Of a stretch of 64,000 nucleotides of DNA, positions 7,790 to 17,212 are shown piece by piece; positions within the stretch are counted from its first letter, which is position 1; each line of letters opens with the position of its first letter. The DNA comes from Desemzia sp045528445 (GTDB lineage Bacteria; Bacillota; Bacilli; Lactobacillales; Carnobacteriaceae): assembly GCF_045528445.1 (NCBI RefSeq), contig NZ_JBGQQU010000004.1:1-64000 (forward strand). The letters run 5' to 3'. The position numbers were made by a program, and so were the translations under genes. The notes below the pieces were generated by a model. It was not told the DNA's origin. It did not search any database and saw only the letters and a program-made list of their open reading frames with translations.

Positions 7790-9064
7790 ATGATCAGAAT
7801 GGATTACTCTTATCAGCCAAGACGCGATATTCTGTGTATTGATGTAAAATCTTTTTTTGCTTCAGTAGAGTCTGTTAAAAGACGCATACATCCCTTAGAG
7901 TCTTACATCGTCGTAATGAGCAACCCGGATCTGGAAGGCGGGCTTGTATTGGCTGCTTCGCCGAAAGTCAAAGAAGAATACGGTATTCGAACGGGTTCTA
8001 GGCGTTTTGAAATTCCTGTGCATTCAAAAATCGAAATTGTCGAACCTCGAATGGCCTTGTACATAAAAGTTAACCTGATGATCAACAACTTGTTCAAAGA
8101 ATTTGTTGCAGAAGAGGATATTCATATCTATAGTATCGACGAAAGTTTCTTAGATGTTACCCGTTCACACGCTCTTTATGGGTCAACCGAAGAAATAGCT
8201 AAACAGATCCAAAAAACCATCTTTCAACGATTGAGATTAGTGACCTCGATCGGTATTGGAGATAATCCTTTACTAGCTAAACTAGCTTTGGATAATGAAG
8301 CAAAAAGAACTCAATCGCAAATAGCCATTTGGCACTATGAAGATGTTCCGGAAAAGCTTTGGAAGATCCATCCCATCACCAATATGTGGGGGATCGGGGG
8401 AAATACGGCTAAGAATCTGTATCGATTAGGGATCGATTCGGTGTACAGCTTATCTCAATATGATGTGGATGCGCTGAAACGCGTTCATGGAGTGATTGGC
8501 GAGCAGCTCTTTTATCATGCTCATGGAATAGATCATAGTGTGCTGTCCGAAAAATACACCCCTCATTCAAAAGGGTACGGCAAAAGCCAGATCTTAAAAA
8601 GAGATTATGTCAATCAGTATGAAATTGAAGTGGTTATCAGGGAAATGGCCGATGAAGTGGCGGCCAGATTAAGGAAACATCATGCAGAAACGGGAGTGAT
8701 CCACTTATCCGTCAGCTATTCCAAGGACGTTTTAGATAAAGGCTTCAGCCGCCAAATGAAGATCTTTCCCACTTCTTCAAACGTTAAAATCATCGAAACC
8801 TGTTTACAGATTTTTCGAACGCATTACAACAATCAACCTGTACGTCAATTAGCGATCCGGTGCGGAAAAATAGCGTATAAAAAACAGCTGCAACTGAACT
8901 TGTTTGAAACTCCTGAAAAAACCATCCATACAGAAGAGTTGGAAGTCGTCATCGACAGAATTCGAGAAAAGTATGGATTTAGTTCTTTAGTCCATGCCAG
9001 CAGCCTGACTAAGGGAGGCACAGCGATCCAACGAAGCGGACTGGTCGGCGGTCACAAAGGATAG
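7790..9064 (+). CDS. Y-family DNA polymerase (UvrX/ImpB/MucB/SamB type)
   Basis: Error-prone translesion polymerase of 424 residues. The catalytic palm carries ILCIDVKSFFASVE (residues about 14-27) and YSIDESFLDVT with the paired acidic residues; a helix-hairpin-helix region (WGIGGNTAKNLYRLGI) and a C-terminal little-finger domain follow. Start ATG 7790 follows AAGGAG. It sits 31 bases after yolD under the same SOS promoter and is expected to be made after DNA damage. The sequence resembles the plasmid/phage-associated UvrX group more than housekeeping DinB. Confidence 0.9.
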   Translation: MIRMDYSYQPRRDILCIDVKSFFASVESVKRRIHPLESYIVVMSNPDLEGGLVLAASPKVKEEYGIRTGSRRFEIPVHSKIEIVEPRMALYIKVNLMINNLFKEFVAEEDIHIYSIDESFLDVTRSHALYGSTEEIAKQIQKTIFQRLRLVTSIGIGDNPLLAKLALDNEAKRTQSQIAIWHYEDVPEKLWKIHPITNMWGIGGNTAKNLYRLGIDSVYSLSQYDVDALKRVHGVIGEQLFYHAHGIDHSVLSEKYTPHSKGYGKSQILKRDYVNQYEIEVVIREMADEVAARLRKHHAETGVIHLSVSYSKDVLDKGFSRQMKIFPTSSNVKIIETCLQIFRTHYNNQPVRQLAIRCGKIAYKKQLQLNLFETPEKTIHTEELEVVIDRIREKYGFSSLVHASSLTKGGTAIQRSGLVGGHKG

Positions 9065-9267
9065 CAGATCTATGAAAAAAATACGAAAATTCATACTGGA
9101 TTACGAAGCAAATAGGCTAAACTCCACTTTGGTTTTGAAGCTTTATCAATAGATTAGACAAAAAAGGATAGAGAATAATTTGTAGATTGATGGCGTTTGA
9201 ATTGAATAATAAGATACAATACAGAGAGAGTTCTTTGTTATAATGGAGGCAGTCTGGAGTGAGTGTC

Positions 9268-9866
9268 ATGACATTAAAAGAACAAAGACAACAAATGTTA
9301 AGTGGCGAGATGTACAATGATCTAACCAAAGAATTAATAGAAGCTAGAGAAAAAACAGTGCTGTTGACAAATCAATACAATGACAGTTTCGGTGAACCAT
9401 CAGAAATTAGAGAAGAAATGTTAAAACAATTATTGGCGTCTGTTGGAGAAGGGGTTCATTTTGAGCCCAATTTCAGATGTGAGTTTGGTTTCAATATCTC
9501 GATCGGAAATAATTTCTATGCCAATTTTGATTGTGTGATGTTAGATGGCGGCAAAATCGAAATTGGAGACAACGTTTTGTTTGGACCAAGAGTAGGCATT
9601 TACACATCCAATCATGCCCTTGATGCCGCAGAACGCGTGGCTGGCGGATGCTATGCAAAAAAGGTAACCATTGGAAACAATGTCTGGATTGCTGGATTGG
9701 TGCAGGTGTTCATATCAATCAAGGGGTAACCATTGGAGAAAATGCCATTATTGGTTCGGGGAGTGTGGTAAATAAAGATATCCCAGCCAGTGTAATCGCT
9801 GCAGGTGTTCCGTGTAAGGTCATTCGAGAAATTACTGAAGAAGACAAGACCGGATTTCAATCCTAA
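9268..9866 (+). pseudogene. Maltose/galactoside O-acetyltransferase, frameshifted by an 8-bp duplication
   Basis: Left-handed beta-helix sugar O-acetyltransferase (Maa/LacA family) interrupted late in the gene. The first frame runs from ATG 9268 (after GGAG) through VTIGNNVWI and then goes out of frame; the second frame resumes IGAGVHINQGVTIGENAIIGSG and ends at 9866. The octamer CTGGATTG occurs twice back to back at 9684-9699; removing one copy restores VWIGAGV exactly. The truncated product would lose the last hexapeptide coils and is probably inactive. An intact paralogue lies at 11044. Confidence 0.85.
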
Positions 9867-9898
9867 ACGAATGCATCATTATGGGAAAGGGGAAGAGC

Positions 9899-10900
9899 AT
9901 GAAATCGCAAAAACCTAATGACTTAAAACAACACAATGTCCAAGCTATCCGCAAATTATTTATGGAGCAGCAGCACGACTTAACGAAAACTGAAATTGCA
10001 CGTCTGACGTCTTTAAGTGTAGTGACGACCAATAAATTGATTAGTGAAATGATAGCGGCCGGTGAGCTTGTTTCTCTCCAACAGTCTGTCTTTACAGGTG
10101 GCAGAAAAGCAATGGTCTATCAGTTAAACAAAGACTACAAAACTATTTTGACCATCCGTTTTTATGAGACCGATAAAAAGCAAACAGCCTTATTAAGGGT
10201 ATCTAATTTGCGCCATGAGTGCATTGTAGTCCAAACGGTTCATTTAACAGAAAACACGATGGATAGCGTATTGAATGCAATAAAGAAACTCCTGAACGAG
10301 TATTCGAAGATATCGGTTATTGTCATTGGTATTCCAGGTGTTGAAATGGATGGTAATTTTAAGATTATGGATTTTTCTTCTATGAAAGGCATCAATATTC
10401 GAGCCCGCTTAAAAGACATGACCGATTTGCCGGTTATTATAGAGAATGATATTAACGCAGCAACTTATGGATTCGCAAAGGAAAACAGCACTGAAGAAAT
10501 CGTGGCTGGATTGTATTGTCTAGAAAATTATCCTCCAGGTTCAGCGGTAGTCATTCAGGATCGCATTTTCTGTGGTGCCAATGGTTTAAGTGGTGAACTG
10601 AAACATCTATCCTACTATGATAATGTGCACTTTCCCGTAGTAAATCGGTCAAAAGCAGCAGGGCTTGTGGAACAATCCCTTCGTACGATCATTAGTATGT
10701 ATGACCCACATGAAGTAGTGATTTTTGATGTTGATCGATTCATTACAACCGAAATATGGGCTGAGATTTCCGCAAGAATCACTCAAATTTTCCCTTATGG
10801 GTATTTGGCAAAGGTAACAATTTATCATGATGTAGCCGAATATTATTTAATGGGTCTCAATGAATTGGGGTTGAAGCTTATTCTAGAACAGCCATTTTAA
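9899..10900 (+). CDS. ROK-family transcriptional regulator
   Basis: NagC/XylR-type ROK regulator (333 residues from ATG 9899). An N-terminal winged helix (LTKTEIARLTSLSVVTTNKLISEMI) is followed by a ROK kinase-like domain with IPGVEMDG and IENDINAATYGFA. The usual Zn-binding CXCGXXGC segment is not seen, so sugar-kinase activity is unlikely. A possible earlier ATG at 9881 has a poorer ribosome site; 9899 follows AAAGGGGAAG. It lies between two paralogous sugar O-acetyltransferases and may control them in response to a sugar. Confidence 0.8.
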   Translation: MKSQKPNDLKQHNVQAIRKLFMEQQHDLTKTEIARLTSLSVVTTNKLISEMIAAGELVSLQQSVFTGGRKAMVYQLNKDYKTILTIRFYETDKKQTALLRVSNLRHECIVVQTVHLTENTMDSVLNAIKKLLNEYSKISVIVIGIPGVEMDGNFKIMDFSSMKGINIRARLKDMTDLPVIIENDINAATYGFAKENSTEEIVAGLYCLENYPPGSAVVIQDRIFCGANGLSGELKHLSYYDNVHFPVVNRSKAAGLVEQSLRTIISMYDPHEVVIFDVDRFITTEIWAEISARITQIFPYGYLAKVTIYHDVAEYYLMGLNELGLKLILEQPF

Positions 10901-11043
10901 ATGACTTGACTATTCACTGCACACCCTTAAGCTACTTATGCAGTGGGAGGGCAGCGATTGGATGAAACCTTGTCGTTTGTATTTTTTTAGGATAAAATAG
11001 AACGAACTTAATAAGGAAAACTAATAATCTTGGAGGATACTGT

Positions 11044-11658
11044 ATGCGAACGCAAAGAGAACGAATGATTGCTGGAGAATTGTACACTGGCGATAGCGAA
11101 TTACGAAAAATGAATCAGAGGAACCGCCGTCTTCTTCATAAGTATAATTCAATGACTGTAGACGAATCAGCGGAGCGAGTGGCATTATTGAAAGAACTAT
11201 TGGGAAAAACTGGAGACAAAGTCCACTTTGAACCGCCATTTCGATGTGACTATGGCGATCATATTTCTGTAGGCGAGAATTTTTATGCCAATTTTGATTG
11301 CATCATGTTAGATGTTGCACCGATCACGATTGGCGATAATGTGTTATTTGGTCCTAGAGTAGGGGTTTATACTGCAGGACACCCGATCGATGCTGAAATA
11401 AGAACTTCTGGTCTAGAATTTGGGACCCCCATCACAATTGGCGACAATGTTTGGATAGGCGGCAACGTTGTGATCAATCCAGGTGTTACGATTGGAAATA
11501 ATGTGATTGTTGGTTCAGGATCGGTAGTTACCAAAAGTCTTCCTGATAATGTCGTAGCTGCAGGAAATCCATGCAGAGTACTAAGGGAAGTAACAAATGA
11601 AGATAAAGTCTATTGGACGAAATTGAAAGAAGAGTATGAACAAGAAATGAATAGCTGA
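11044..11658 (+). CDS. maa: Maltose/galactoside O-acetyltransferase
   Basis: Transfers an acetyl group from acetyl-CoA to a sugar hydroxyl. The 204-residue protein has the N-terminal Maa domain (RERMIAGELY...) and a run of hexapeptide repeats (VTIGNNVIVGSGSVVTKSLPDNVVAAGNPCRVLREV) including the catalytic His in TAGHPID. ATG 11044 follows TTGGAGGA. It is the intact counterpart of the broken gene at 9268, and about half of aligned residues are the same. Physiological substrate is unknown; detoxification of non-metabolisable sugars is the usual proposal. Confidence 0.9.
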   Translation: MRTQRERMIAGELYTGDSELRKMNQRNRRLLHKYNSMTVDESAERVALLKELLGKTGDKVHFEPPFRCDYGDHISVGENFYANFDCIMLDVAPITIGDNVLFGPRVGVYTAGHPIDAEIRTSGLEFGTPITIGDNVWIGGNVVINPGVTIGNNVIVGSGSVVTKSLPDNVVAAGNPCRVLREVTNEDKVYWTKLKEEYEQEMNS

Positions 11659-11878
11659 TATAAATACTAAAAGGAGACCCTCACGGAGTGCATAAAAACT
11701 GAAGTGTATTTTTTAGTGCGGGTTTCCCTTCAGCTATAATTGTTTGATCTTCCATGTATCTCTCGCTTTCTTTTTGGTCTGGTTTGTTTAAGTGATCAGA
11801 TCAAAAATGAGTGGAATAAAAAATTGGAAGATTTTTCTAACCTGCTGTATAAACGGTGGAGAATCAATCTGAAAAAAA

Positions 11879-11914
11879 GAGAAACCTGAAATTAAAATCA
11901 GGTTTCTCTTTTTT
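11879..11914. terminator. Bidirectional terminator
   Basis: GAGAAACCTGA (11879-11889) pairs with TCAGGTTTCTC (11898-11908), flanked by A and T runs on both sides. It overlaps the stop codon of the leftward mntR and can also end transcription coming from maa. Confidence 0.8.
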
Positions 11915-12554
11915 CTACATAAATTTTAAAAGCAGCTTTATTGCTGACGGCAATGATGCTTCCATCCGCACTTTTCAAAGTGAGATCCCCTTCGTAGGCT
12001 TCTTTAGAAAGGAGAGTGTATCGTGCTCTCAGCTGGATTTTTTTAGAGGTCAAATATTCCAAAAACTCCTGGTCATCTTTGACTTCCTTGATCACAAAAG
12101 ATTCTCCTGGAGAAAGCTCAATCAAACTAGGAGACTGAGTAGTAGAAATTGTACTGTCTTTAGCAGGAATAGTACCACCATGGGGATCAAATTCTGGTTC
12201 CCCTAAAAAATGATATAACCGTTCAATAAGCTCGTCAGAAGAAGCGTGTTCAAGGCGATCAGCCTCAGCGTGTACCTCTTTCCAATCATACCCCAATTTT
12301 TCCAACAAAAAGACTTCCCATATTCGATGTTTGCGAATGACTTGATTAGCTAAACGCAATCCTTTTTCAGTAACTTGTACGCCTTTATAAGGAATACGTG
12401 TGATAAGGCCTTCTTTCAACAACTTTGAATTCATGTCTGTTACCGATGCAGCAGTTACATTCAGAGCCTCTACTAATTGTTTATTATTCACTATTTTTGT
12501 TTCTCCGCCTAGTCCCGCAATGGTTTTTAGGTAATCTTCTTTACTTGGCGTCAT
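11898..12554 (-). CDS. mntR: DtxR/MntR-family metal-dependent repressor
   Basis: Metal-responsive repressor (218 residues). The order is winged helix (about 1-65; TPSKEDYLKTIAGLGG, ALNVTAASVTDMNSKL), dimerisation/metal domain (RKHRIWEVFLLEKLGY, HAEADRLEHASSDEL), and a C-terminal FeoA/SH3-like domain of about 80 residues ending in IYVEKRET. That three-domain length matches ScaR/SloR/EfaR manganese regulators. It is divergent from a manganese-type ABC importer whose upstream region carries two matching palindromes, so it probably represses that importer when Mn is sufficient. Confidence 0.88.
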   Translation of the reverse strand: MTPSKEDYLKTIAGLGGETKIVNNKQLVEALNVTAASVTDMNSKLLKEGLITRIPYKGVQVTEKGLRLANQVIRKHRIWEVFLLEKLGYDWKEVHAEADRLEHASSDELIERLYHFLGEPEFDPHGGTIPAKDSTISTTQSPSLIELSPGESFVIKEVKDDQEFLEYLTSKKIQLRARYTLLSKEAYEGDLTLKSADGSIIAVSNKAAFKIYVEKRET

Positions 12555-12743
12555 TTAAGTACTCCTTTTGATGTCATTTGTCTTTATTATACCGCATTAA
12601 AAAAAACAAACCAATGTCAAAAATAGGTCCTATTGTGAATACCAAATGGAATTTATATTATATGATATTTTCATTTGCAACGGATACAAGCTCTATATGG
12701 AACAAAACCTTCTTCTCTTTATTAAGCTTGACTTTAAATGTTT

Positions 12744-12782
12744 TTTAGATTAACCTTAAAATAAAGTTTAGGTAAACCTAAA
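12744..12782. promoter_or_regulatory. Two MntR/DtxR-type operators before the metal importer
   Basis: TTTAGGTAAACCTAAA at 12767-12782 is a near-perfect 16-base palindrome; a weaker copy, TTTAGATTAACCTTAAA, lies at 12744-12760. A -35-like TTGACT is at 12728-12733. The boxes lie between the divergent repressor and the importer, immediately before the importer RBS, where binding would block transcription. Confidence 0.75.
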
Positions 12783-12806
12783 ACGTAAATGAGGAAGGGA
12801 AATAAA

Positions 12807-13544
12807 ATGAACAATACAATGATTCAAGTAGAGAACCTCAGCGTTAATTACGCAGGAAACAAAGCCATATATGACATTGATTTAACCATCCCTACTGGCC
12901 ACATCACAGGAATTATCGGTCCAAACGGGGCAGGTAAATCAACATTAGTAAAAAGTTTATTAGGACTGATTGATTATCAAGGAACGGTAACTTTTGGAGA
13001 GAAAAAACTAAAACAGGTTCAAAAAAATATTGCTTATGTTGAGCAGCGTCAAGAACTGGATCTTAGTTTTCCGATCAATGTATTTGATACGGTTTTACTA
13101 GGGACCTATCCGAAACTGGGATTAATAAAGCGCCCTGGTAAAAAAGAAAAACAACTAGCTCAAGAAGCTCTAGAAACGGTAGATATGCAAGACTATAGTC
13201 ACCGTCAAATCGGTGAATTATCGGGTGGTCAACTGCAACGTGTCTTTATTGCACGGGCTATTGCACAACAACCGGATTGGTTCTTTCTTGATGAGCCTTT
13301 CGTCGGAATCGATGTTGTTAGTGAAGAAGTGATTGTGAAAGTATTGAAAAAATTGCGGGACGAAGGCAAATCAATGGTGATCGTTCATCACGATTTAAGC
13401 AAAGTAACAGAATATTTTGATCACTTGATCATGCTGAATAAAACGGTATCTGCATCTGGCCCAGTTGAACAAGTATTTAAGAAAAATAATTTAAGCGCTA
13501 TTTATGGTACCAGTTTTGTTGACTTAGTTTCAGGAGGTAAATAA
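12807..13544 (+). CDS. Manganese/zinc-type ABC transporter ATPase
   Basis: ATP-binding subunit of a cluster-9 metal importer (245 residues). It has Walker A IIGPNGAGKST, Q-loop VEQRQELD, signature LSGGQLQR, Walker B WFFLDEPFVGID and H-loop VHHD. ATG 12807 follows GAGGAAGGG at a better distance than the upstream ATG 12789. It is two bases from the permease gene in an operon with a metal-binding lipoprotein. Confidence 0.92.
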   Translation: MNNTMIQVENLSVNYAGNKAIYDIDLTIPTGHITGIIGPNGAGKSTLVKSLLGLIDYQGTVTFGEKKLKQVQKNIAYVEQRQELDLSFPINVFDTVLLGTYPKLGLIKRPGKKEKQLAQEALETVDMQDYSHRQIGELSGGQLQRVFIARAIAQQPDWFFLDEPFVGIDVVSEEVIVKVLKKLRDEGKSMVIVHHDLSKVTEYFDHLIMLNKTVSASGPVEQVFKKNNLSAIYGTSFVDLVSGGK

Positions 13545-13545
13545 A

Positions 13546-14406
13546 ATGATTGCAAATTTTATTGACGGTTTAACGAATTATCAATTTTTACAAAATGCCT
13601 TGATTACATCTTTATTAGTTGGTTTTGTGGCGGGGATTATTGGTTCGTTTATCATTTTACGTGGAATGTCCTTAATGGGTGATGCCATTTCCCATGCGGT
13701 TCTGCCTGGAGTAGCCATCTCCTATATGTTTGGCTTTAGTTATGTTATTGGAGCTTCTTTCTTCGGTGTTTTAACGGCGGTTCTTATAGGCTTCATTACT
13801 GAGAAAAGTACGCTGAAAAATGATACTGCGATCGGGATTGTTTTTAGCAGTTTCTTTGCTTTAGGTGTGATTTTGATTTCATTTGCGCAAAGTGCTACTG
13901 ACTTATACCATATTTTATTTGGTAACGTGCTGGCAGTTCGTGACTCAGACATGATGTTAACAGCTGTTGTGACCATTGTCTCGCTCATCTTTATCTTATT
14001 ATTTTTCAAAGAATTAAAACTGACTTCGTTTGATCCTGTGATGGCAAAAGCTGCTGGTTTACCGGTTAAATTTTTCCATTATGCTTTAATGTTTTTGCTC
14101 ACATTAGTGGCAGTCGTTTCCTTGCAGACTGTTGGTACGATTTTAGTGATTTCTATGCTGATTACACCAGCAGCCACTGCCTATCTATTAACGAATAATT
14201 TGAAAATCATGATGTGCTTATCCGCATTCTTTGGTATGTTTAGCTCGTTTATCGGTCTTTTCTTCAGTTATTCTTATAATCTGGCTTCTGGAGCAACCAT
14301 CGTGCTGACTGCTGCCGTATTCTTTGTGATGGCATTTTTATTCGCTCCGCAAAAAGGTTTATTGATTCGTAGAAAATTGGAAAAAAATAGTGAAGAATTA
14401 GTCTAA
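13546..14406 (+). CDS. Manganese/zinc-type ABC transporter permease
   Basis: Polytopic permease of the ABC-3 family (286 residues) with about eight hydrophobic segments. Family marks include IILRGMSLMGDAISHAVLPGV and FDPVMAKAAGLP. Start ATG 13546 follows AGGAGG overlapping the end of the ATPase gene. It forms the membrane channel for the metal delivered by the downstream lipoprotein. Confidence 0.92.
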   Translation: MIANFIDGLTNYQFLQNALITSLLVGFVAGIIGSFIILRGMSLMGDAISHAVLPGVAISYMFGFSYVIGASFFGVLTAVLIGFITEKSTLKNDTAIGIVFSSFFALGVILISFAQSATDLYHILFGNVLAVRDSDMMLTAVVTIVSLIFILLFFKELKLTSFDPVMAKAAGLPVKFFHYALMFLLTLVAVVSLQTVGTILVISMLITPAATAYLLTNNLKIMMCLSAFFGMFSSFIGLFFSYSYNLASGATIVLTAAVFFVMAFLFAPQKGLLIRRKLEKNSEELV

Positions 14407-14433
14407 ATGATGAATAGAAAGTAGGAAAAGATA

Positions 14434-15405
14434 ATGAAAAAGTGGTGTAAATTAGTAAGTGTCGGACTTGGTTTACTCATTCTCGCAGCCTGTGGAAATC
14501 AAGAAAGTACCTCTGAAGAAAGCAGTACTGGGAATGAAGCAGTGTTGAATGTGGTCGCAACGAATTCTATTATTGCAGATATGGCAGAACAAGTCGGTGG
14601 AGAACTGATCAACATGCATAGTATTGTTCCCATTGGTACCGATCCACATGAACATGAAGTATTACCAGAAGACATTCAAAAATCCGAAGAAGCGGATATC
14701 ATTCTATACAACGCCTTGAATCTAGAAACGGGGAACGGTTGGTTTGATGATTTAATGGAAACAACGAACAAAGTTGAAGATGAAGACTATTTTGCAGTCA
14801 GCAAAGAGGTTGAGCCTTTGTATTTAACCAGTGAAGGTCAAAACAGTCAAGCTGACCCGCATGCTTGGTTAAACTTACAAAATGGGATTCAATATGTCCG
14901 TGAAATCGAACGAATATTTATTAGTAAAGATCCTGCGAACGAAGCCGCTTATACGGCGAATGCTGATGCCTATGTTGAACAATTGACCGAACTGGATACG
15001 CAAGCACAATCTGCTTTCAATGATATTCCCGAAGAGAAGAAATTACTGGTGACGAGTGAAGGGGCGTTTAAATATTTTGCCAAAGCATATGGTCTAGAGG
15101 CAGGATATATTTGGGAAATCAATACTGAAAGCCAAGGTACGCCTGACCAAATGACAACTATTATTGATAGCATCGAAGTCTCTGAAGTACCTGTGCTGTT
15201 TGTTGAAACAAGTGTGGATTCACGAAGTATGGAACGTGTCTCAAAAGAAACAGATCTTCCCATCTATACTAAAATCTACACGGACTCTATTGCTAAAGAG
15301 GGAGAGCCAGGCGATTCTTATTACAATATGATGAAATGGAACATTGAAAAAATTCATGAAGGCTTAAGCCAAACAACTGGTGAAGCTCAACCATTGAGTG
15401 AATAG
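14434..15405 (+). CDS. Metal-binding lipoprotein of the Mn/Zn importer
   Basis: Cluster A-I metal-binding lipoprotein (PsaA/ScaA/MtsA/EfaA type, 323 residues). The lipobox LILAAC gives a lipidated Cys20. Metal ligands are recognisable as His in GTDPHEHEV, His in DPHAWLN, a Glu in the FVETSVD region and Asp in YTDSIAKEG. Only one His is present in the first loop, without the His-rich loop of zinc-specific proteins, which favours manganese. It is the last gene of the importer operon and is followed by a terminator. Confidence 0.92.
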   Translation: MKKWCKLVSVGLGLLILAACGNQESTSEESSTGNEAVLNVVATNSIIADMAEQVGGELINMHSIVPIGTDPHEHEVLPEDIQKSEEADIILYNALNLETGNGWFDDLMETTNKVEDEDYFAVSKEVEPLYLTSEGQNSQADPHAWLNLQNGIQYVREIERIFISKDPANEAAYTANADAYVEQLTELDTQAQSAFNDIPEEKKLLVTSEGAFKYFAKAYGLEAGYIWEINTESQGTPDQMTTIIDSIEVSEVPVLFVETSVDSRSMERVSKETDLPIYTKIYTDSIAKEGEPGDSYYNMMKWNIEKIHEGLSQTTGEAQPLSE

Positions 15406-15498
15406 ACTTGATTCAAATAAGATATTAAGTTGGAAAATTCTTCTTTCAATATGTTAGATGTCGTGCTTTACTAAGTTTTAAAGTAGAAAAACAATAAT

Positions 15499-15548
15499 AT
15501 ACACTCCAAATGGTTGAGGGAAAATCAAATTTTTGGAGTGTATTTTTG
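15499..15548 (+). terminator. Terminator after the metal importer
   Basis: ATACACTCCAAA (15499-15510) pairs with TTTGGAGTGTAT (15532-15543) and is followed by T residues. Confidence 0.75.
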
Positions 15549-15597
15549 TGTCTCTTTATTTTCTAACGTTGGTAAAGCAATTTATTCCGGTCTTGGG

Positions 15598-15709
15598 TAT
15601 GTTCATGGAAAGCCGCGAGACCGGACTTAAACCAGCCATCTTTGCTTATGTTCGAATATGGTTATACCATTCAACGCCTTCCTCTAGAGAAATGCTCTAT
15701 TCAATGTGA
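15598..15709 (+). pseudogene. Possible transposase C-terminal remnant
   Basis: One frame reads ESRETGLKPAIFAYVRIW then YHSTPSSREMLYSM and stops at 15709. This vaguely resembles the AIFxYIExWYNRxRxHS end of IS3-type transposases with the YNR motif decayed. An inverted pair CCGGTCT/AGACCGG spans 15587-15624. The evidence is only a short motif. Confidence 0.3.
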
Positions 15710-15741
15710 TGAGAGGCTTTCTTTTGAGGAGTAAATGAAGG

Positions 15742-15890
15742 TTATTCTTCAAGTGAGGAGTGAAAAATTCCTGACTTGAAGAATAAAATGGATTTATTTA
15801 TTAAGTGGCGTTCAATTAAGTTCTCACTTGACTAGTAAACTGTACTTATTCATCAAGTGAACTTGAAATGAAGCCTCACTTGATGAATAA
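15742..15890. repeat. Triple-hairpin intergenic element (family A)
   Basis: Three consecutive inverted-repeat pairs share one arm sequence. Pair 1: TTATTCTTCAAGT (15742-15754) with ACTTGAAGAATAA (15774-15786). Pair 2: TTTATTTATTAAGTG (15793-15807) with CACTTGACTAGTAAA (15825-15839). Pair 3: TTATTCATCAAGTGA (15846-15860) with TCACTTGATGAATAA (15876-15890). Middles are 15-19 bases and differ; the pairs are separated by six bases. The arms differ from the family B elements at 30.2 and 52.1 kb but the layout is the same. The rest of the gap to gapdh holds no supported gene. Confidence 0.8.
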
Positions 15891-16184
15891 ACTAAAACAA
15901 TAATGCTGCTGGCTGTCTTAGGCTCAGTAATGTCCTGCTCCAAGAAACGATTAACGAAGAAACATCGTTTTTATTTACCAACGTCAAATGTTTTAGAATC
16001 ATTTTTGTGTCTAAACATAAAGAATCATTTCAGCTGTATTTTTCTATTTCAGAAGTATGGCGTGAAAGCCTTCATAATAAATCCTGTGATCTTTAATAAT
16101 CTATAACCAATGCGTACAATTGGAAATTAATCTACAGAAGAGTTACCATAAAAGTAGATTCAAATAAAGAAGGAGGAAATATTC

Positions 16185-17198
16185 ATGTCAATAAAAGTAG
16201 CGATTAATGGATTTGGACGTATCGGACGTTTGGCGTTGCGCCGGATGTTGGAAATGGACACAGAATTAGAGGTAGTTGCGATCAATGACTTGACGGATAA
16301 TGACGACTTAGTTTATTTGCTAAAATACGATACTGCTCAAGGACGCTTCCCTTATGAGGTAGAAGTAGGGAACGACACGATTATTGTGGATGGAAAAGAA
16401 ATCAAAGCATACGAAGAAAAAGATGCGAGCCAATTGCCTTGGGGCGACTTAGGTATCGACATCGTTCTAGAATGTACTGGTTTCTATACTTCAGCGAAAA
16501 AATCACAAGCTCACTTGGATGCAGGAGCAAAACGCGTGTTGATCTCAGCACCAGTAAAAGCTGCCGGAGCAGAAGTAGACAACACGAAAACCATTGTTTA
16601 TGGAGTTAACCATGATTCGTTGGATGCAGATGATCAAATCGTTTCTGCAGCGTCTTGTACAACGAACTGCTTGGCACCGATGGCAAATGTATTGAACAAA
16701 AAATACGGTATCAATAGTGCATTGATGTCAACAATTCATGCCTATACAGCAACACAAGCGCTTCAAGACTCGCCAGGCGGACGTAAAAACCGTGCCGGAG
16801 CGCAAAATGCGATTCCAGCTTCAACAGGGGCTGCTAAAGCAGTAGGAAAAGTTATCCCTGAATTGGAAGGGAAAATTGATGGTACAGCTGTCCGTATCCC
16901 AACTGTTACAGGTTCGATGACAGAGTTGTACTCAGTATTGAATACAAAAGTAACCGTTGATGAAGTCAATGCGGCAATGAAAGAAGCTGCAACGGATGCA
17001 TTCTTATACAATGAAGATGACATCGTATCTTCAGACGTTATCGGAGTGCCGGCTGGTTCTATCTTTGACGCAACTCAAACGAAAGTTATGGATGGCGAAA
17101 GCGGTCAATTGGTCAAAACAGTTGCTTGGTACGACAACGAGTACGGTTTTGTAGCCAACATGGTCGGAACGTTAGAACACTTTGCAAATATTAAATAA
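16185..17198 (+). CDS. gap: Glyceraldehyde-3-phosphate dehydrogenase
   Basis: Glycolytic GAPDH (337 residues): oxidises and phosphorylates glyceraldehyde 3-phosphate with NAD. The N-terminal NAD fold begins [16 protein letters not shown]; the active-site segment [12 protein letters not shown] has the catalytic Cys at residue 158, and WYDNEYGF is near the C terminus. ATG 16185 follows AAGGAGG. It stands alone between two gaps and has its own strong terminator. Codon use is strongly biased, as expected for a highly expressed gene. Confidence 0.97.
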   Translation: MSIKVAINGFGRIGRLALRRMLEMDTELEVVAINDLTDNDDLVYLLKYDTAQGRFPYEVEVGNDTIIVDGKEIKAYEEKDASQLPWGDLGIDIVLECTGFYTSAKKSQAHLDAGAKRVLISAPVKAAGAEVDNTKTIVYGVNHDSLDADDQIVSAASCTTNCLAPMANVLNKKYGINSALMSTIHAYTATQALQDSPGGRKNRAGAQNAIPASTGAAKAVGKVIPELEGKIDGTAVRIPTVTGSMTELYSVLNTKVTVDEVNAAMKEAATDAFLYNEDDIVSSDVIGVPAGSIFDATQTKVMDGESGQLVKTVAWYDNEYGFVANMVGTLEHFANIK

Positions 17199-17212
17199 AT
17201 AGGTTTAATCTA

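Noticed and set aside
15742..15890. CRISPR array (repeats alternating with short unique middles)
   Set aside because: Only three units, middles of 15-19 bases, arms are inverted pairs rather than direct repeats, and no cas genes are in the window.
15903..16106. 67-residue ORF before gapdh
   Set aside because: No ribosome site, no family resemblance, and low-complexity composition.
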